64,000 bases of DNA from the NCBI GenBank assembly GCA_963663665.2, contig CAXXKP010000009.1, positions 434,001-498,000 on the forward strand, written 5' to 3'. Shown here one piece after another: positions 54,841 to 63,075 of the stretch. Origin of the DNA: SABI01 sp963663665 (lineage in GTDB: Bacteria > Spirochaetota > Spirochaetia > Sphaerochaetales > Sphaerochaetaceae). The first letter of the stretch is position 1; every line of letters begins with the position of its first letter. A program made the position numbers and the translations under genes. A model generated the notes under the pieces. It ran no database searches. It had not been told where the DNA came from and was given only the letters and a program-made list of their open reading frames with translations.

Positions 54841-56159
54841 CCTTTTTTCTGTGACTTAAAAAACAACTCTTCAGTAGCAAGAGCAATCTTGGTTACAGAG
54901 AAATCCTTTCCTATTGGGAAGAGGTAATAGGTATCGTCAAGTGTCGACAAATCGATACAATCTCCTTTACCAAAATATTCGTACTCTATATGGCAGGAAT
55001 ACATTGTCTCAACCGGTTTCTTTAATATGAAAGGTTCATCATCAAAGGTAGCACTCAGTGTAAAACCCTCTAGAGAATGAATAAGATGTGCCTCTCCAAG
55101 TCTAATATATCGTTTCGCATTAGGAAGTGCATCGACGATCACATCGAGTTCGATATGATATGTTCCCTTTTCAATCTCATCTTGAACCTGTTTTCGCTCA
55201 AACTCATACCAATCAGGAATATGGGAAAATTCGGTATGAAGAGCCGTTTCATCGTCTGCTTTTTCCGATGCAGATAATTCCCCTAGAGTACTCATTTCCC
55301 ACTCTTTGTGACATGAAGTACACACAAGAGTGCTATCATGAGTTTTCATAGTGTATTCTTTTTTGCAATGTGGACATTGGTAAAGCACTTTATGCAATCC
55401 TTCTGCTCTTTTAGGGTAATCGATAATAATATTATTCTCTTTTTGCCAACGATACTCATCATATTCAAAGGCTTCATTCACACGGGCATTTATTTCAGTA
55501 ACCGAAGCATCTACTAGATCTTGAGGAGTAAAGAGAAGCGTTTGATCAGCAGCTATCCTGTTTCCTCTTGGGTGAAGATTCCAACATGGGCTATTGAGAT
55601 AATTGCCATGCATGTTAAGCATTACAACAGGAACCCCCAAGAGCTTAATCATCTTTCCAAGAGATGATGGAAGCACCGCATTGGTACCAATTAAAGAATA
55701 GCGTGCCTCTGGGTAGAGAGCCAGAATATCACCGTGTTTGGTGAGAACATGCCTGATTTGTCGAATGAGTTGAATATCATTGGTGAATTTCCGTTTACAT
55801 ATCCCTCCTACTTGACGTAAGAGCCACTCTCTCCCAATAAAACCATCAATTGCAACTACATAGTTTGCTCTGTGGGGAAATATTGCGGCAGTAGTAACTT
55901 TAAAATCATTGAAAGCATGATGAGTACAGAGTAGAAGGTATGGCGGTTTGACTCCGTCCATTCCAACTTTAGTAATCCTCAACTTGGCTTTAATCACCGC
56001 TGGATAGCTTAATAGCCATGTTACAGGTCTTAGGTAATGTCGTTGTCTCACTGGCGTACGTTTCATATCGAAGCGAACAGCTTCTCTAAACTTTTGAAAT
56101 TCATTCATAACGGAAGTACCAACCCTCTCGAAAAATTTATTCTGTTCTTTTTTTGACAT
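54837..56159 (-). CDS. PlsC-like acyltransferase with C-terminal zinc ribbon
   Basis: 440 residues. The acyltransferase core has the H-x4-D motif in CTHHAFNDF (about 78-84) and a variant of the FPEGTRS motif, LYPEARYS (about 148), which lacks the Gly-Thr pair. A zinc ribbon follows (CPHC and CTSC, about 262-285), then a strand-rich region of unknown role. It probably transfers an acyl chain to a lysophospholipid or other lipid at the membrane face. No clear ribosome-binding site; the TATTAT box close before the ATG suggests a short or absent leader. The 587 non-coding bases upstream are described separately. Confidence 0.78.
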   Translation of the reverse strand: MSKKEQNKFFERVGTSVMNEFQKFREAVRFDMKRTPVRQRHYLRPVTWLLSYPAVIKAKLRITKVGMDGVKPPYLLLCTHHAFNDFKVTTAAIFPHRANYVVAIDGFIGREWLLRQVGGICKRKFTNDIQLIRQIRHVLTKHGDILALYPEARYSLIGTNAVLPSSLGKMIKLLGVPVVMLNMHGNYLNSPCWNLHPRGNRIAADQTLLFTPQDLVDASVTEINARVNEAFEYDEYRWQKENNIIIDYPKRAEGLHKVLYQCPHCKKEYTMKTHDSTLVCTSCHKEWEMSTLGELSASEKADDETALHTEFSHIPDWYEFERKQVQDEIEKGTYHIELDVIVDALPNAKRYIRLGEAHLIHSLEGFTLSATFDDEPFILKKPVETMYSCHIEYEYFGKGDCIDLSTLDDTYYLFPIGKDFSVTKIALATEELFFKSQKKG

Positions 56160-56204
56160 ATGTATAATACCATATCAATGTTTATCGATAGATAAAAAAG
56201 TTAA

Positions 56205-56375
56205 GATAATACAAAAATTATTGCAAATTCTTTCTTACTATCACTGGTAAGGTCATATAAACATTATAAATGGAAAGCTACAACAAAACATGATATTCTA
56301 GATACTGGATGGTCCATGGGATTCACTTCTCCTGAGAGTATCGCTTCAACTATTACCGAATATATTACTCACTAG
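56205..56375 (+). pseudogene. Open-frame relic in the 587-base gap
   Basis: A 56-residue open frame without an early start codon runs from 56205 to a TAG at 56373-56375. It ends KHDILDTGWSMGFTSPES followed by IASTITEYITH, which reads like the C-terminus of a folded protein. I do not recognise the family. Lack of start and ribosome-binding site points to a truncated gene, or to chance. The remainder of the gap is AT-rich up to about 56460. Confidence 0.3.
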
Positions 56376-56560
56376 ATCTCTGCCGGTTTAAAACAATGAA
56401 GTCAGAATTATTTTTAAATAAACCAATAATATATCAATCTAGGGAGAAAACATATTGCTTTAAAATCGTATTTAAATTCTCGTGATATTCTCAAATAGGT
56501 TTATAGGTCCTTCACCTACTTGACGAAGCTTTATTAATTGAGTATGTTAATAACGTAAAG

Positions 56561-56604
56561 ATTACTTCTGGTGAGTATGGAAGGTTCAATTCCTTCTAAG
56601 TAAT
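56561..56604 (+). ncRNA. tRNA-like minihelix (T-arm and acceptor-like stem)
   Basis: GAAGG-TTCAATT-CCTTC (56580-56596) is a perfect T-arm with a canonical T-loop (TTCAATT). It is enclosed by a 7-bp stem ATTACTT (56561-56567) and AAGTAAT (56598-56604), with only 12 bases on the 5' side between stem and arm. There is no anticodon arm, D arm or CCA. It could be a remnant of a tRNA or tmRNA 3' end, an attachment-site relic, or a domain of the RNA listed next. Confidence 0.35.
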
Positions 56605-56636
56605 ATAAAACGTACTAATCCGAAAAGGTTATCGTT

Positions 56637-56748
56637 AAAAGGTGTGATGTTCTATACAATGATTAGGTGATTGTAAGTGAAACCAGTTTAAGTCCCATGC
56701 TGGAAACTACAAGTTGATCCGAAAATGTATAAGAACGCACCTTTTTTT
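56637..56748 (+). ncRNA. Candidate structured non-coding RNA with terminal stem and poly-T
   Basis: AAAAGGTGTG (56637-56646) pairs with CGCACCTTTT (56736/37-56745), allowing one G-T pair. Directly inside, GTTCTATACA (56649-56658) pairs with TGTATAAGAAC (56726-56736) with one bulged A. Inside that, TTGTA/TACAA and CCAG/CTGG form a further arm with an internal loop of GTGAAA facing AAAC. A T7 tract follows the outer 3' strand, giving a built-in terminator. About 20 pairs are conserved in one sequence. It does not resemble tmRNA, RNase P, SRP RNA or a riboswitch class I know. It ends on the abc-F stop codon of the opposite strand. Confidence 0.5.
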
Positions 56749-58618
56749 ATGTTCCAAGATTTTTCTCTTCAAGATATTCCCAACGAAGCAAACACCTCTC
56801 TAATTCTTCTTGTGTGTCACTGTATTGCTTTGTTCGATCTTTTATTGTTGAGGAATCACTAAGTGGATTAGAGAAAGAAGATTCTAATTGGCTTATTTCT
56901 TTCTCTAAATGACTTATCCTATCAGTAATGGACTCGAGTTCTTTTTTCTCTTTGAATGTTAATCCCTTATATTCTTTCTTCTGCCGATACTCTACCTTTT
57001 CTTTAACTTTCTCTTCTTTCTCATTAGACTTCTCTTCTCCTCTTTCTTCCCATTCGCTATAAGAGTAAGGAGATTTTGTAATTTCACTGTTCTCCTCAAA
57101 AACAAACAGTGTATCACAGGTAGCATCTAAAAAAGCTCTATCATGAGAAGCAATTAATACACACCCCTCAAAATTAGCGAGGAATTGTTCTAGTTGCCCA
57201 ATGGTATCAATGTCGAGATCGTTTGTTGGTTCATCAAGGAGTAAAAAGTTGGGTGATTTTGCTAAGATACTAATTAAATAGAGACGCCTTCTTTCGCCTC
57301 CACTTAATAAAGAAATTGGTTGACGATGAAGCGCAACTGAAAATCCAAAGAGTTCTAGGAATCTTGCAGCACTCACACTCACACCTTTCTCTATATAAAA
57401 AAGAGGTGCAATCTCATTCATAAACTCAATAACAGTGAGTGAAAAGTCGATGAGAGCATCAACTTGGTCATAATACCCAATATGGGTATGAAACCCTGGT
57501 GTGATGGAACCTTTATCACTTTCAATTCGATGAGCAATAAGATCTAGAAATGTTGACTTCCCACTACCATTTGGACCTACAAGGCCTATTCTCTCTTGTG
57601 GTAAAAAAGAATGTGAAAAATTTGATAAAACTATCTTTCCCTCATAACTTTTAGAAATATTTTCAATATCTAAAATTTTTTTAGAAGTCTTTGAACTCAA
57701 TGAAGTGAATTCCTTTCTCCCAGATTCTTGAATTACAAGAGACTCTTGAAGTTTTTTGATTCTGTCTATTCGACCACTATCCTTTGTACTTCGTGCTCTA
57801 GGACCACGTTGTAGCCATTTGAGCTCAACTCGAAGAATAGATTTAATTCTCTCTTGCTCTGCCATCAAAGAAGCATAACGTTCTTCTTTTCTTACAAGAT
57901 ATGTTGAGTATGATCCTGGGTAGGTATATAGAGAGCCACCATCAAGCTCAAAAATTGTCTGACACACATTTTCAAGAAAATAGCGATCATGAGTAACAAT
58001 AATTGCAGCTATTGAATTATTCACGAGATATTGTTCAATCCATTTAATCGTATTGATATCAAGATGGTTGGTAATTTCATCTAAAAAGACAAGCTCACTC
58101 TTTGTTGCAAAGAGACGGCTAATTGCAACTTTTTTAGCAGAGCCTCCTGAAAGTGTACCCATTATGTCATCAAGGGATGGGCCCTTGAGTTCACTTAAGA
58201 ACGACTCGTAGCGGTTTGGAATATTCCACGCGTCAGTTTCTTCTATTTTGTGCTGAAGTAAAAGTAATTCCTTTTGATGGGAATGTGAACTGTGCTCGTC
58301 GGTGAGCATTGAATTATAACGATTAAGAAGTGAGATATGGGGATGAGATGAAGTATAGAGAAATTCTCTCACACTCATATTCTCGTCGATCTCAATTCTT
58401 TGTGAGAGTGTTGAAACAACAATATCTTTTGCGTAACTGATAGAGCCTTCATCACTGACCATAGATCCATCGAGTAGTTTTAAAAGAGTACTCTTTCCAC
58501 ATCCGTTTTGTCCGATGAGACCAATACGCATACCACTTTCTACAGCGAATGTAACATTACTAAAAAGAGGCTGATCTTTAAGTGTCTTTTCTACATTATT
58601 GACTGAAACTAATACCAT
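56747..58618 (-). CDS. ABC-F ATPase, Uup-like
   Basis: 623 residues from the ATG at 58618; the upstream frame to 58654 starts with TTG and adds residues without family similarity. Two ABC domains: Walker A GQNGCGKST (about 36) and GPNGSGKST (about 350), signatures LSGGSAKKVA (about 154) and LSGGERRRLY (about 437), Walker B LVFLDEITNHLD and LLLDEPTNDLD. A positively and negatively charged coiled-coil tail (about 540-623) is the Uup-type C-terminal domain that binds DNA or ribosome. No membrane part, so it is not a transporter; ABC-F proteins act on the ribosome. A hairpin abuts the start codon. Confidence 0.92.
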   Translation of the reverse strand: MVLVSVNNVEKTLKDQPLFSNVTFAVESGMRIGLIGQNGCGKSTLLKLLDGSMVSDEGSISYAKDIVVSTLSQRIEIDENMSVREFLYTSSHPHISLLNRYNSMLTDEHSSHSHQKELLLLQHKIEETDAWNIPNRYESFLSELKGPSLDDIMGTLSGGSAKKVAISRLFATKSELVFLDEITNHLDINTIKWIEQYLVNNSIAAIIVTHDRYFLENVCQTIFELDGGSLYTYPGSYSTYLVRKEERYASLMAEQERIKSILRVELKWLQRGPRARSTKDSGRIDRIKKLQESLVIQESGRKEFTSLSSKTSKKILDIENISKSYEGKIVLSNFSHSFLPQERIGLVGPNGSGKSTFLDLIAHRIESDKGSITPGFHTHIGYYDQVDALIDFSLTVIEFMNEIAPLFYIEKGVSVSAARFLELFGFSVALHRQPISLLSGGERRRLYLISILAKSPNFLLLDEPTNDLDIDTIGQLEQFLANFEGCVLIASHDRAFLDATCDTLFVFEENSEITKSPYSYSEWEERGEEKSNEKEEKVKEKVEYRQKKEYKGLTFKEKKELESITDRISHLEKEISQLESSFSNPLSDSSTIKDRTKQYSDTQEELERCLLRWEYLEEKNLGT

Positions 58619-58623
58619 GTGAG

Positions 58624-58648
58624 CACAGTAGCCTAATGAGCTACTGTG
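58624..58648 (-). promoter_or_regulatory. Hairpin immediately before the ABC-F start codon
   Basis: Perfect 9-bp stem CACAGTAGC / GCTACTGTG with a 7-nt loop, ending five bases before the ATG. It occupies the place of the ribosome-binding site and follows the upstream small gene's stop by 12 bases. It could be a terminator of that gene, or could attenuate ABC-F translation. There is no T tract. Confidence 0.5.
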
Positions 58649-58660
58649 TTTCAAGTCATC

Positions 58661-58837
58661 TTAATCTTCTTTCAAAAAATCGTAGACATTTTCCTCATCT
58701 TCATCGACTCTTTGAGGCTTTTCAACTTGGTGTTTTACATTCTTACGTTTTTTCTCTAATACTTCAGAGATATCCCAATCTGGGTCTCTCTCGTAATCAG
58801 GTTTTCGCCTAATTGTATCTCTTAATCCACGTTTCAT
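58661..58837 (-). CDS. Small acidic/basic hypothetical protein, 58 residues
   Basis: A short gene with a textbook start: AGGAGG seven bases before ATG. The sequence runs MKRGLRDTIRRKPDYERDPD, then WDISEVLEKKRK, a basic stretch KNVKHQVEKPQ and an acidic end DEDEENVYDFLKED. It has a basic head and acidic tail and no Cys, signal or membrane helix. I know no family. It lies just upstream of the ABC-F gene on the same strand, so the two may share a transcript. Codon use and the perfect ribosome-binding site argue for a real gene. Confidence 0.75.
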   Translation of the reverse strand: MKRGLRDTIRRKPDYERDPDWDISEVLEKKRKNVKHQVEKPQRVDEDEENVYDFLKED

Positions 58838-58893
58838 TATGTATTCCTCCTAGTCACCTAAGTTTGGATCTGAAACAAGCATGTATGATTTAT

Positions 58894-59331
58894 TTAATTA
58901 ACAAGTTCATAAGGCCATGTGTTTATTCCGCCAAAATCATATACATTTACATACCCCAAAGAAACAAGTTTTCTTGCAGCTTGTGCACTTCTATTACCAC
59001 TTCGGCAATAGACTAAGATTGTTGCTTCTGTATTTGGCAATAAAGAAGGTTTCTCATTTGTTGTAATATTTTCATTTGGAATTAGGAGGGAACCTTTAAT
59101 ATGGCCACCATTGAACTCTTCCTCTGTTCTCACATCAACAATGATTACAGGATCGTTTGAATCCATCATTTGTTTCGCAAGTTGAGGCGATATCTTTCTA
59201 TATTGAGCGGTAAGTGCTGTCATGACATTTATTCCTTCTTCATGATCTGTTGACCGGGAACCATTAGCACAGCCTGTAGTAAACACGAGAGCACCAGTAA
59301 ATAATAGTAACAATATTGCTGTTTTTTTCAT
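58894..59331 (-). CDS. Rhodanese-like lipoprotein
   Basis: 145 residues from the ATG at 59331 with AAGGGAG upstream; the frame continues to 59391 but that part is not coding. The N-terminus KKTAILLLLFTGALVFTTGC has a lipobox (TTGC). The rest is one rhodanese domain with VDVRTEEEFNGGHIKGSLLI and the active-site loop VYCRSGNRSAQAAR, Cys in place. It would act outside the cytoplasm, attached to a membrane, as sulfurtransferase or thiol relay. Monocistronic by appearance. Confidence 0.9.
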   Translation of the reverse strand: MKKTAILLLLFTGALVFTTGCANGSRSTDHEEGINVMTALTAQYRKISPQLAKQMMDSNDPVIIVDVRTEEEFNGGHIKGSLLIPNENITTNEKPSLLPNTEATILVYCRSGNRSAQAARKLVSLGYVNVYDFGGINTWPYELVN

Positions 59332-59383
59332 GATTTTTCTCCCTTCATGCAATATGTATAACAGCTGAGACATTGTCAAGGTT

Positions 59384-60055
59384 TCACACAATATTCGCTT
59401 TTGTAAAAGAAGCTATATCATCATTGTTACCGATTACTACCAAATCATCAAGTTCTTTTAAAATTACATTGGCATCAATGTTGACGATGGTTTTCTCTTC
59501 TCTCGATATTGCAATAACATTTAAGTGGTATTTTGAGCGGAAATTGAGCTCCCCTATTGTCTTTCCATCAAATGCAGAACTCAAAGAGACCTCAGTAATA
59601 CTAATACCATCCTCTAATTCTAAGAAGTCAAGAGTTCGTAAGGTAGATAGAGATTTAGCAAGCCGTACCCCGCTGTCGACCTCTGGGAAAATAACTTCGG
59701 CCCCTATCTTCTCTAAGACCCTTCCATGATCATCACTCATAGCCTTTGCTATCACACGCGGGACCTTGCTCTCTATCACATTAAGAGTAGCAAGGATGTT
59801 CGATTCGATATCTTTTCCAATACATACAATCACTGTTCCACAGTGGCTAATCCCAGACTCTTCCAATACCGTCTTATTAATTCCATTCACGATATGTGCG
59901 TGAGTGATATAATCTTTAACGGCAGTGAGCTTATCTTCATCGATATCAAGGACAATGACATTTTTCTTTGCCTTGGCGAGCTCAATCGCCAGAGCTGTAC
60001 CAAATCGACCTAATCCGATTATTCCAAAAGCATTCTTGTCATTTTTAAATTTCAT
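59384..60055 (-). CDS. ktrA: KtrA/TrkA-type potassium channel regulator
   Basis: 223 residues: RCK-N domain with the nucleotide-binding start GIIGLGRFGTALAIELAKA and Asp about residue 37 (VLDIDEDK), and RCK-C domain (about 140-223, GKTIGELNFRSKYHLNVIAI). It forms the octameric gating ring under KtrB and responds to ATP/ADP or c-di-AMP. Thirteen bases separate it from ktrB, which it follows in the operon. Confidence 0.92.
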   Translation of the reverse strand: MKFKNDKNAFGIIGLGRFGTALAIELAKAKKNVIVLDIDEDKLTAVKDYITHAHIVNGINKTVLEESGISHCGTVIVCIGKDIESNILATLNVIESKVPRVIAKAMSDDHGRVLEKIGAEVIFPEVDSGVRLAKSLSTLRTLDFLELEDGISITEVSLSSAFDGKTIGELNFRSKYHLNVIAISREEKTIVNIDANVILKELDDLVVIGNNDDIASFTKANIV

Positions 60056-60067
60056 TATATTATCTCC

Positions 60068-61369
60068 TTACCCGATAAAGACCCTTTCAGGAATATATTT
60101 TATCTCAGACTCTCTCAACATAAAACTAGATGCAATCGTAATTGGTCCTACTCTTCCAATGAACATAGCAACCATTAGAGCTACTTTCGAAGTTGACACC
60201 AGAGATGTTGTCACACCAGTAGATAATCCAACCGTCGCAAATGCGGATACACTCTCAAAAAACAATTGTATTGTAGTAAATTTACCTTGCTCTCCAATGA
60301 GCAAGATTAAAGTAATCACTAAGATTGTCATAATACCAAGCATGCACACTTGATACGCTTTTAGTACACTATCATTACTAATACGGCGAGAGAAGATTGA
60401 AACATCTTTTTTCTTTCTAAGCGGGAACAAACTTAATAAGACAGTAGCTATAGTGGTTGTTTTCACACCTCCGCCTGTCGACCCTGGAGAAGCTCCAATA
60501 AACATAAGAATGATAAGAATCCATAGCTCCGCTTGGTAAAGGAATGTGATATCAAATGTTGAAAATCCTGCAGTTCTACTTGTAATACTCAAGAAAAATG
60601 AATCGATGATACTCTTATCACTCAAAAAATAGAACGAGATAGCGCCCAAAACAATGAGGATAGTGGTCACACTTAAAACCATCTTTGTATGCATTGTTGT
60701 ATTCTTCCACCGAAACCTAGTCGTGAGAATATCTGATATAACGAAAAACCCCAATCCCCCTATTACTATAAGAGCCATTGTAATAAGTTGAAACCATATA
60801 TTATTTCTGAAAGGATTAAGTGAAACAAAATTACCCATGAGGTCAAATCCTGCATTGTTAAAGGCACTAATCGCATGAAACGCGCTATGGCCAAGACTTT
60901 CTAAAGGAGAATAGTTTTTTAAGAAAATAGGAAAAAGAAGAATAGTCCCAATCAACTGTAATATTAAGGAGGTGAAGATAACAACTCTCAATACCCGTAT
61001 AGTTCCTTTGAGGGAACCTAGATTATATGATTCGCTTATAAGAGACTGCTGAGATACCCCTACTCTTAATCCAAGGAAAAGGGCTATTGAGATAATCATA
61101 CCAGCAACACCCATTCCCCCTATCATAATAAGAAGTGCTAAAACAATCCGACCAAAAATAGAAAGAGTTTGAGCGATATCTACTGTGCTAAGACCTGTGA
61201 CACACACAGCACTTACAGCTGTAAATAATGCATCAATGTAAGAAATAGAAACTCCACTATTATGAGATATAGGCAAAGACAATAAAAGAGAACCCAAGAG
61301 AATTGTAGTAAAGAATCCAATAAAAAGATATCTACTTGGACTGATTGGTTTTTTAACCTTAATACTCAT
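60068..61369 (-). CDS. ktrB: KtrB/TrkH-type potassium transporter
   Basis: 433 residues, the size of KtrB. Four M1-P-M2 repeats with the selectivity-filter segments AVCVTGLSTVD, SAFNNAGFDLMG, SRTAGFSTFD and SAFATVGLSTGV, each keeping the central Gly. This favours K+ (with Na+ coupling) uptake in the inner membrane. First gene of the ktrBA operon. The short region before it also carries the promoter of the divergent GntR operon. Confidence 0.94.
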   Translation of the reverse strand: MSIKVKKPISPSRYLFIGFFTTILLGSLLLSLPISHNSGVSISYIDALFTAVSAVCVTGLSTVDIAQTLSIFGRIVLALLIMIGGMGVAGMIISIALFLGLRVGVSQQSLISESYNLGSLKGTIRVLRVVIFTSLILQLIGTILLFPIFLKNYSPLESLGHSAFHAISAFNNAGFDLMGNFVSLNPFRNNIWFQLITMALIVIGGLGFFVISDILTTRFRWKNTTMHTKMVLSVTTILIVLGAISFYFLSDKSIIDSFFLSITSRTAGFSTFDITFLYQAELWILIILMFIGASPGSTGGGVKTTTIATVLLSLFPLRKKKDVSIFSRRISNDSVLKAYQVCMLGIMTILVITLILLIGEQGKFTTIQLFFESVSAFATVGLSTGVTTSLVSTSKVALMVAMFIGRVGPITIASSFMLRESEIKYIPERVFIG

Positions 61370-61445
61370 ATGTTACAGAATGTATCACCTAAGTGACTAA
61401 TAAATCAATATTAGATGATTTCTTACGAGGCAATAGATAATTGTA

Positions 61446-61475
61446 TTGACAAATGTACTAATGTACTAGTACAAT
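61446..61475 (+). promoter_or_regulatory. Promoter with operator of the GntR operon
   Basis: TTGACA (61446-61451), an 18-base spacer and TACAAT (61470-61475) form a strong sigma-70-type promoter. The spacer contains GTACTA (61455-61460) and TAGTAC (61467-61472), an inverted repeat with a 6-base gap, and a direct copy ATGTACTA-ATGTACTA. The downstream gene encodes a GntR regulator, so auto-repression is likely. Confidence 0.7.
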
Positions 61476-61495
61476 ATTCTTCATAAAGGGATTTT

Positions 61496-61918
61496 ATGAA
61501 CATAGAAAAGATTCAACATATAAATTTCACTCTAGATAACAAGAGCGGAATCCCTTTTTATAAGCAGGTAATTCACCAAGTTGAAATGGGCATAGCTGAT
61601 GGTAGACTTGCAATTGGAACGAAATTACCAACTGTAAGAGCCCTTGCAGTAGACCTCAAGATCAACCCTAATACAGTAGCTAGAGCTTATAGTGAGATGG
61701 AAATACGGGGATTAGTAGAAACCCAGCAAGGTTCAGGCACCTACATCAAGGGAGAAATCAAAGAAATAGATAGAATAAAGAGAGAAAGAATTTTGAGTGA
61801 GATAACCCGTTCATACATCTCACATGCATCAAGCTATGGATTTTCATTGAGTGACATTTCAAAACATATTAATGAATTGCTCACCGATATACCTCTTAAT
61901 AAAGGAGAAAAAACATGA
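61496..61918 (+). CDS. GntR-family transcriptional regulator, YtrA subfamily
   Basis: 140 residues, AAAGGG five bases before the ATG. The winged-helix DNA-binding domain begins SGIPFYKQVIHQVEMGIADG and contains TKLPTVRALAVDLKINPNTV and ARAYSEMEIRGLV. There is only a short C-terminal tail (about 60 residues) and no effector-binding domain, which marks the YtrA group. YtrA regulators commonly repress ABC-transporter operons, including those induced by cell-wall stress. The stop overlaps the next start (ATGA). Confidence 0.92.
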   Translation: MNIEKIQHINFTLDNKSGIPFYKQVIHQVEMGIADGRLAIGTKLPTVRALAVDLKINPNTVARAYSEMEIRGLVETQQGSGTYIKGEIKEIDRIKRERILSEITRSYISHASSYGFSLSDISKHINELLTDIPLNKGEKT

Positions 61919-63012
61919 ATCTTTTCACAAAGAAATTTGACAGAATAAAGAATGTACAACCATATACGATCAAAAAGGATTTCCACTTTAGTGCAATATC
62001 GTTCTTTATATATGCAATGGCTATAGCAGTGGGAGTTTTTCTAGAACTCTTAGGGAACTCTTTCGGAACGCTACAGATGCTTATCTTTTTTGCTTTTATC
62101 TTACTAATTATAGCATCTCTTGTTGCAATACTCCCTTCTTGGATGAATGTAGTAAATATGATTGCTCTCTCATGGCTTGTAATGATAGGGATATTTGAAG
62201 GAATTTATACAACTCTCACTATATGTAGTTCAGTTGGCCTTATCATAGCGAGTTCAGTACAACTCATATTACAGTGGGATACAGTCGTTATTTTACGATT
62301 CGGAAAGTTCAAAAAAGTTCATGGTCCAGGAATTACTGCTATTATTCCCCTTGTCGATCGGGTGGCAGAATCTATCGACACTCGAATTAGGGTAACAGAC
62401 TTTAGTGCTGAAAAAACGCTTACAACTGATACTGTTCCTGTGCATGTTGATGCTCTTGCATTCTGGATGGTATGGGATGCGAAGAGTGTCGTTCTTGAAG
62501 TTGAAAACTATATCGAAGCAGTAATTTTAAGTGCTCAAACTGCACTTAGAGATGCGATTGGAAAACATGAGCTCTCTCACCTATTAAGTGATAGAGAGGA
62601 GCTTGGTAAAGAGATACAACTTGCCCTTGATGCAAAAACAACTCCATGGGGTGTAACAATATTGAGTATTGAGATTACAGACATAATTATCCCTAAAGAA
62701 TTGGAAAATGCGATGAGCAAGAGAGCTCAAGCTGAACGGGAAAAACAATCGAGAATTATCCTCGCCGAAGCAGAAGTCTCGATAGCTGAAAAATTTACTC
62801 AAGCTGCTCGTGAATATGATCAACATCCCAATGCGATGCAATTGAGAGCTATGAATATGATTTACGAGGGAATACGGCAGAACAATTCAATGATGTTGAT
62901 GCCAACTTCGATGGTAGATTCACTTAACATTGGGACGACCCTTTCAAGTATGGCCTTACAGAAAATAGAAGAAATGAAACAAAAGGAAAATATAGGTGAT
63001 CCAGCTAAGTAG
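61915..63012 (+). CDS. SPFH/band-7 (slipin-like) membrane protein
   Basis: 365 residues. About 25-100 holds three to four membrane helices; then the band-7 domain (about 125-290: VVILRFGKFKKVHGPGITAI and FSAEKTLTTDTVPVHVDALA) and a coiled coil with the AERE-type run KRAQAEREKQSRIILAEAEV. It forms ring-like membrane scaffolds. The extra N-terminal helices are more than the usual single hairpin of slipins. Its place between a GntR regulator and an ABC permease replaces the ATPase expected in a YtrA operon. Confidence 0.9.
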   Translation: MNLFTKKFDRIKNVQPYTIKKDFHFSAISFFIYAMAIAVGVFLELLGNSFGTLQMLIFFAFILLIIASLVAILPSWMNVVNMIALSWLVMIGIFEGIYTTLTICSSVGLIIASSVQLILQWDTVVILRFGKFKKVHGPGITAIIPLVDRVAESIDTRIRVTDFSAEKTLTTDTVPVHVDALAFWMVWDAKSVVLEVENYIEAVILSAQTALRDAIGKHELSHLLSDREELGKEIQLALDAKTTPWGVTILSIEITDIIIPKELENAMSKRAQAEREKQSRIILAEAEVSIAEKFTQAAREYDQHPNAMQLRAMNMIYEGIRQNNSMMLMPTSMVDSLNIGTTLSSMALQKIEEMKQKENIGDPAK

Positions 63013-63075
63013 TACGAAACCCATTGTTGTTCTCAATCATAAGGATCTTAAGATATCTACTGAAGGGAGGGTTAA

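Noticed and set aside
56561..56604. Complete tRNA or tmRNA gene
   Set aside because: The T-arm is canonical but there is no anticodon arm, no D arm, no CCA and no tag ORF; at most a tRNA-like piece.
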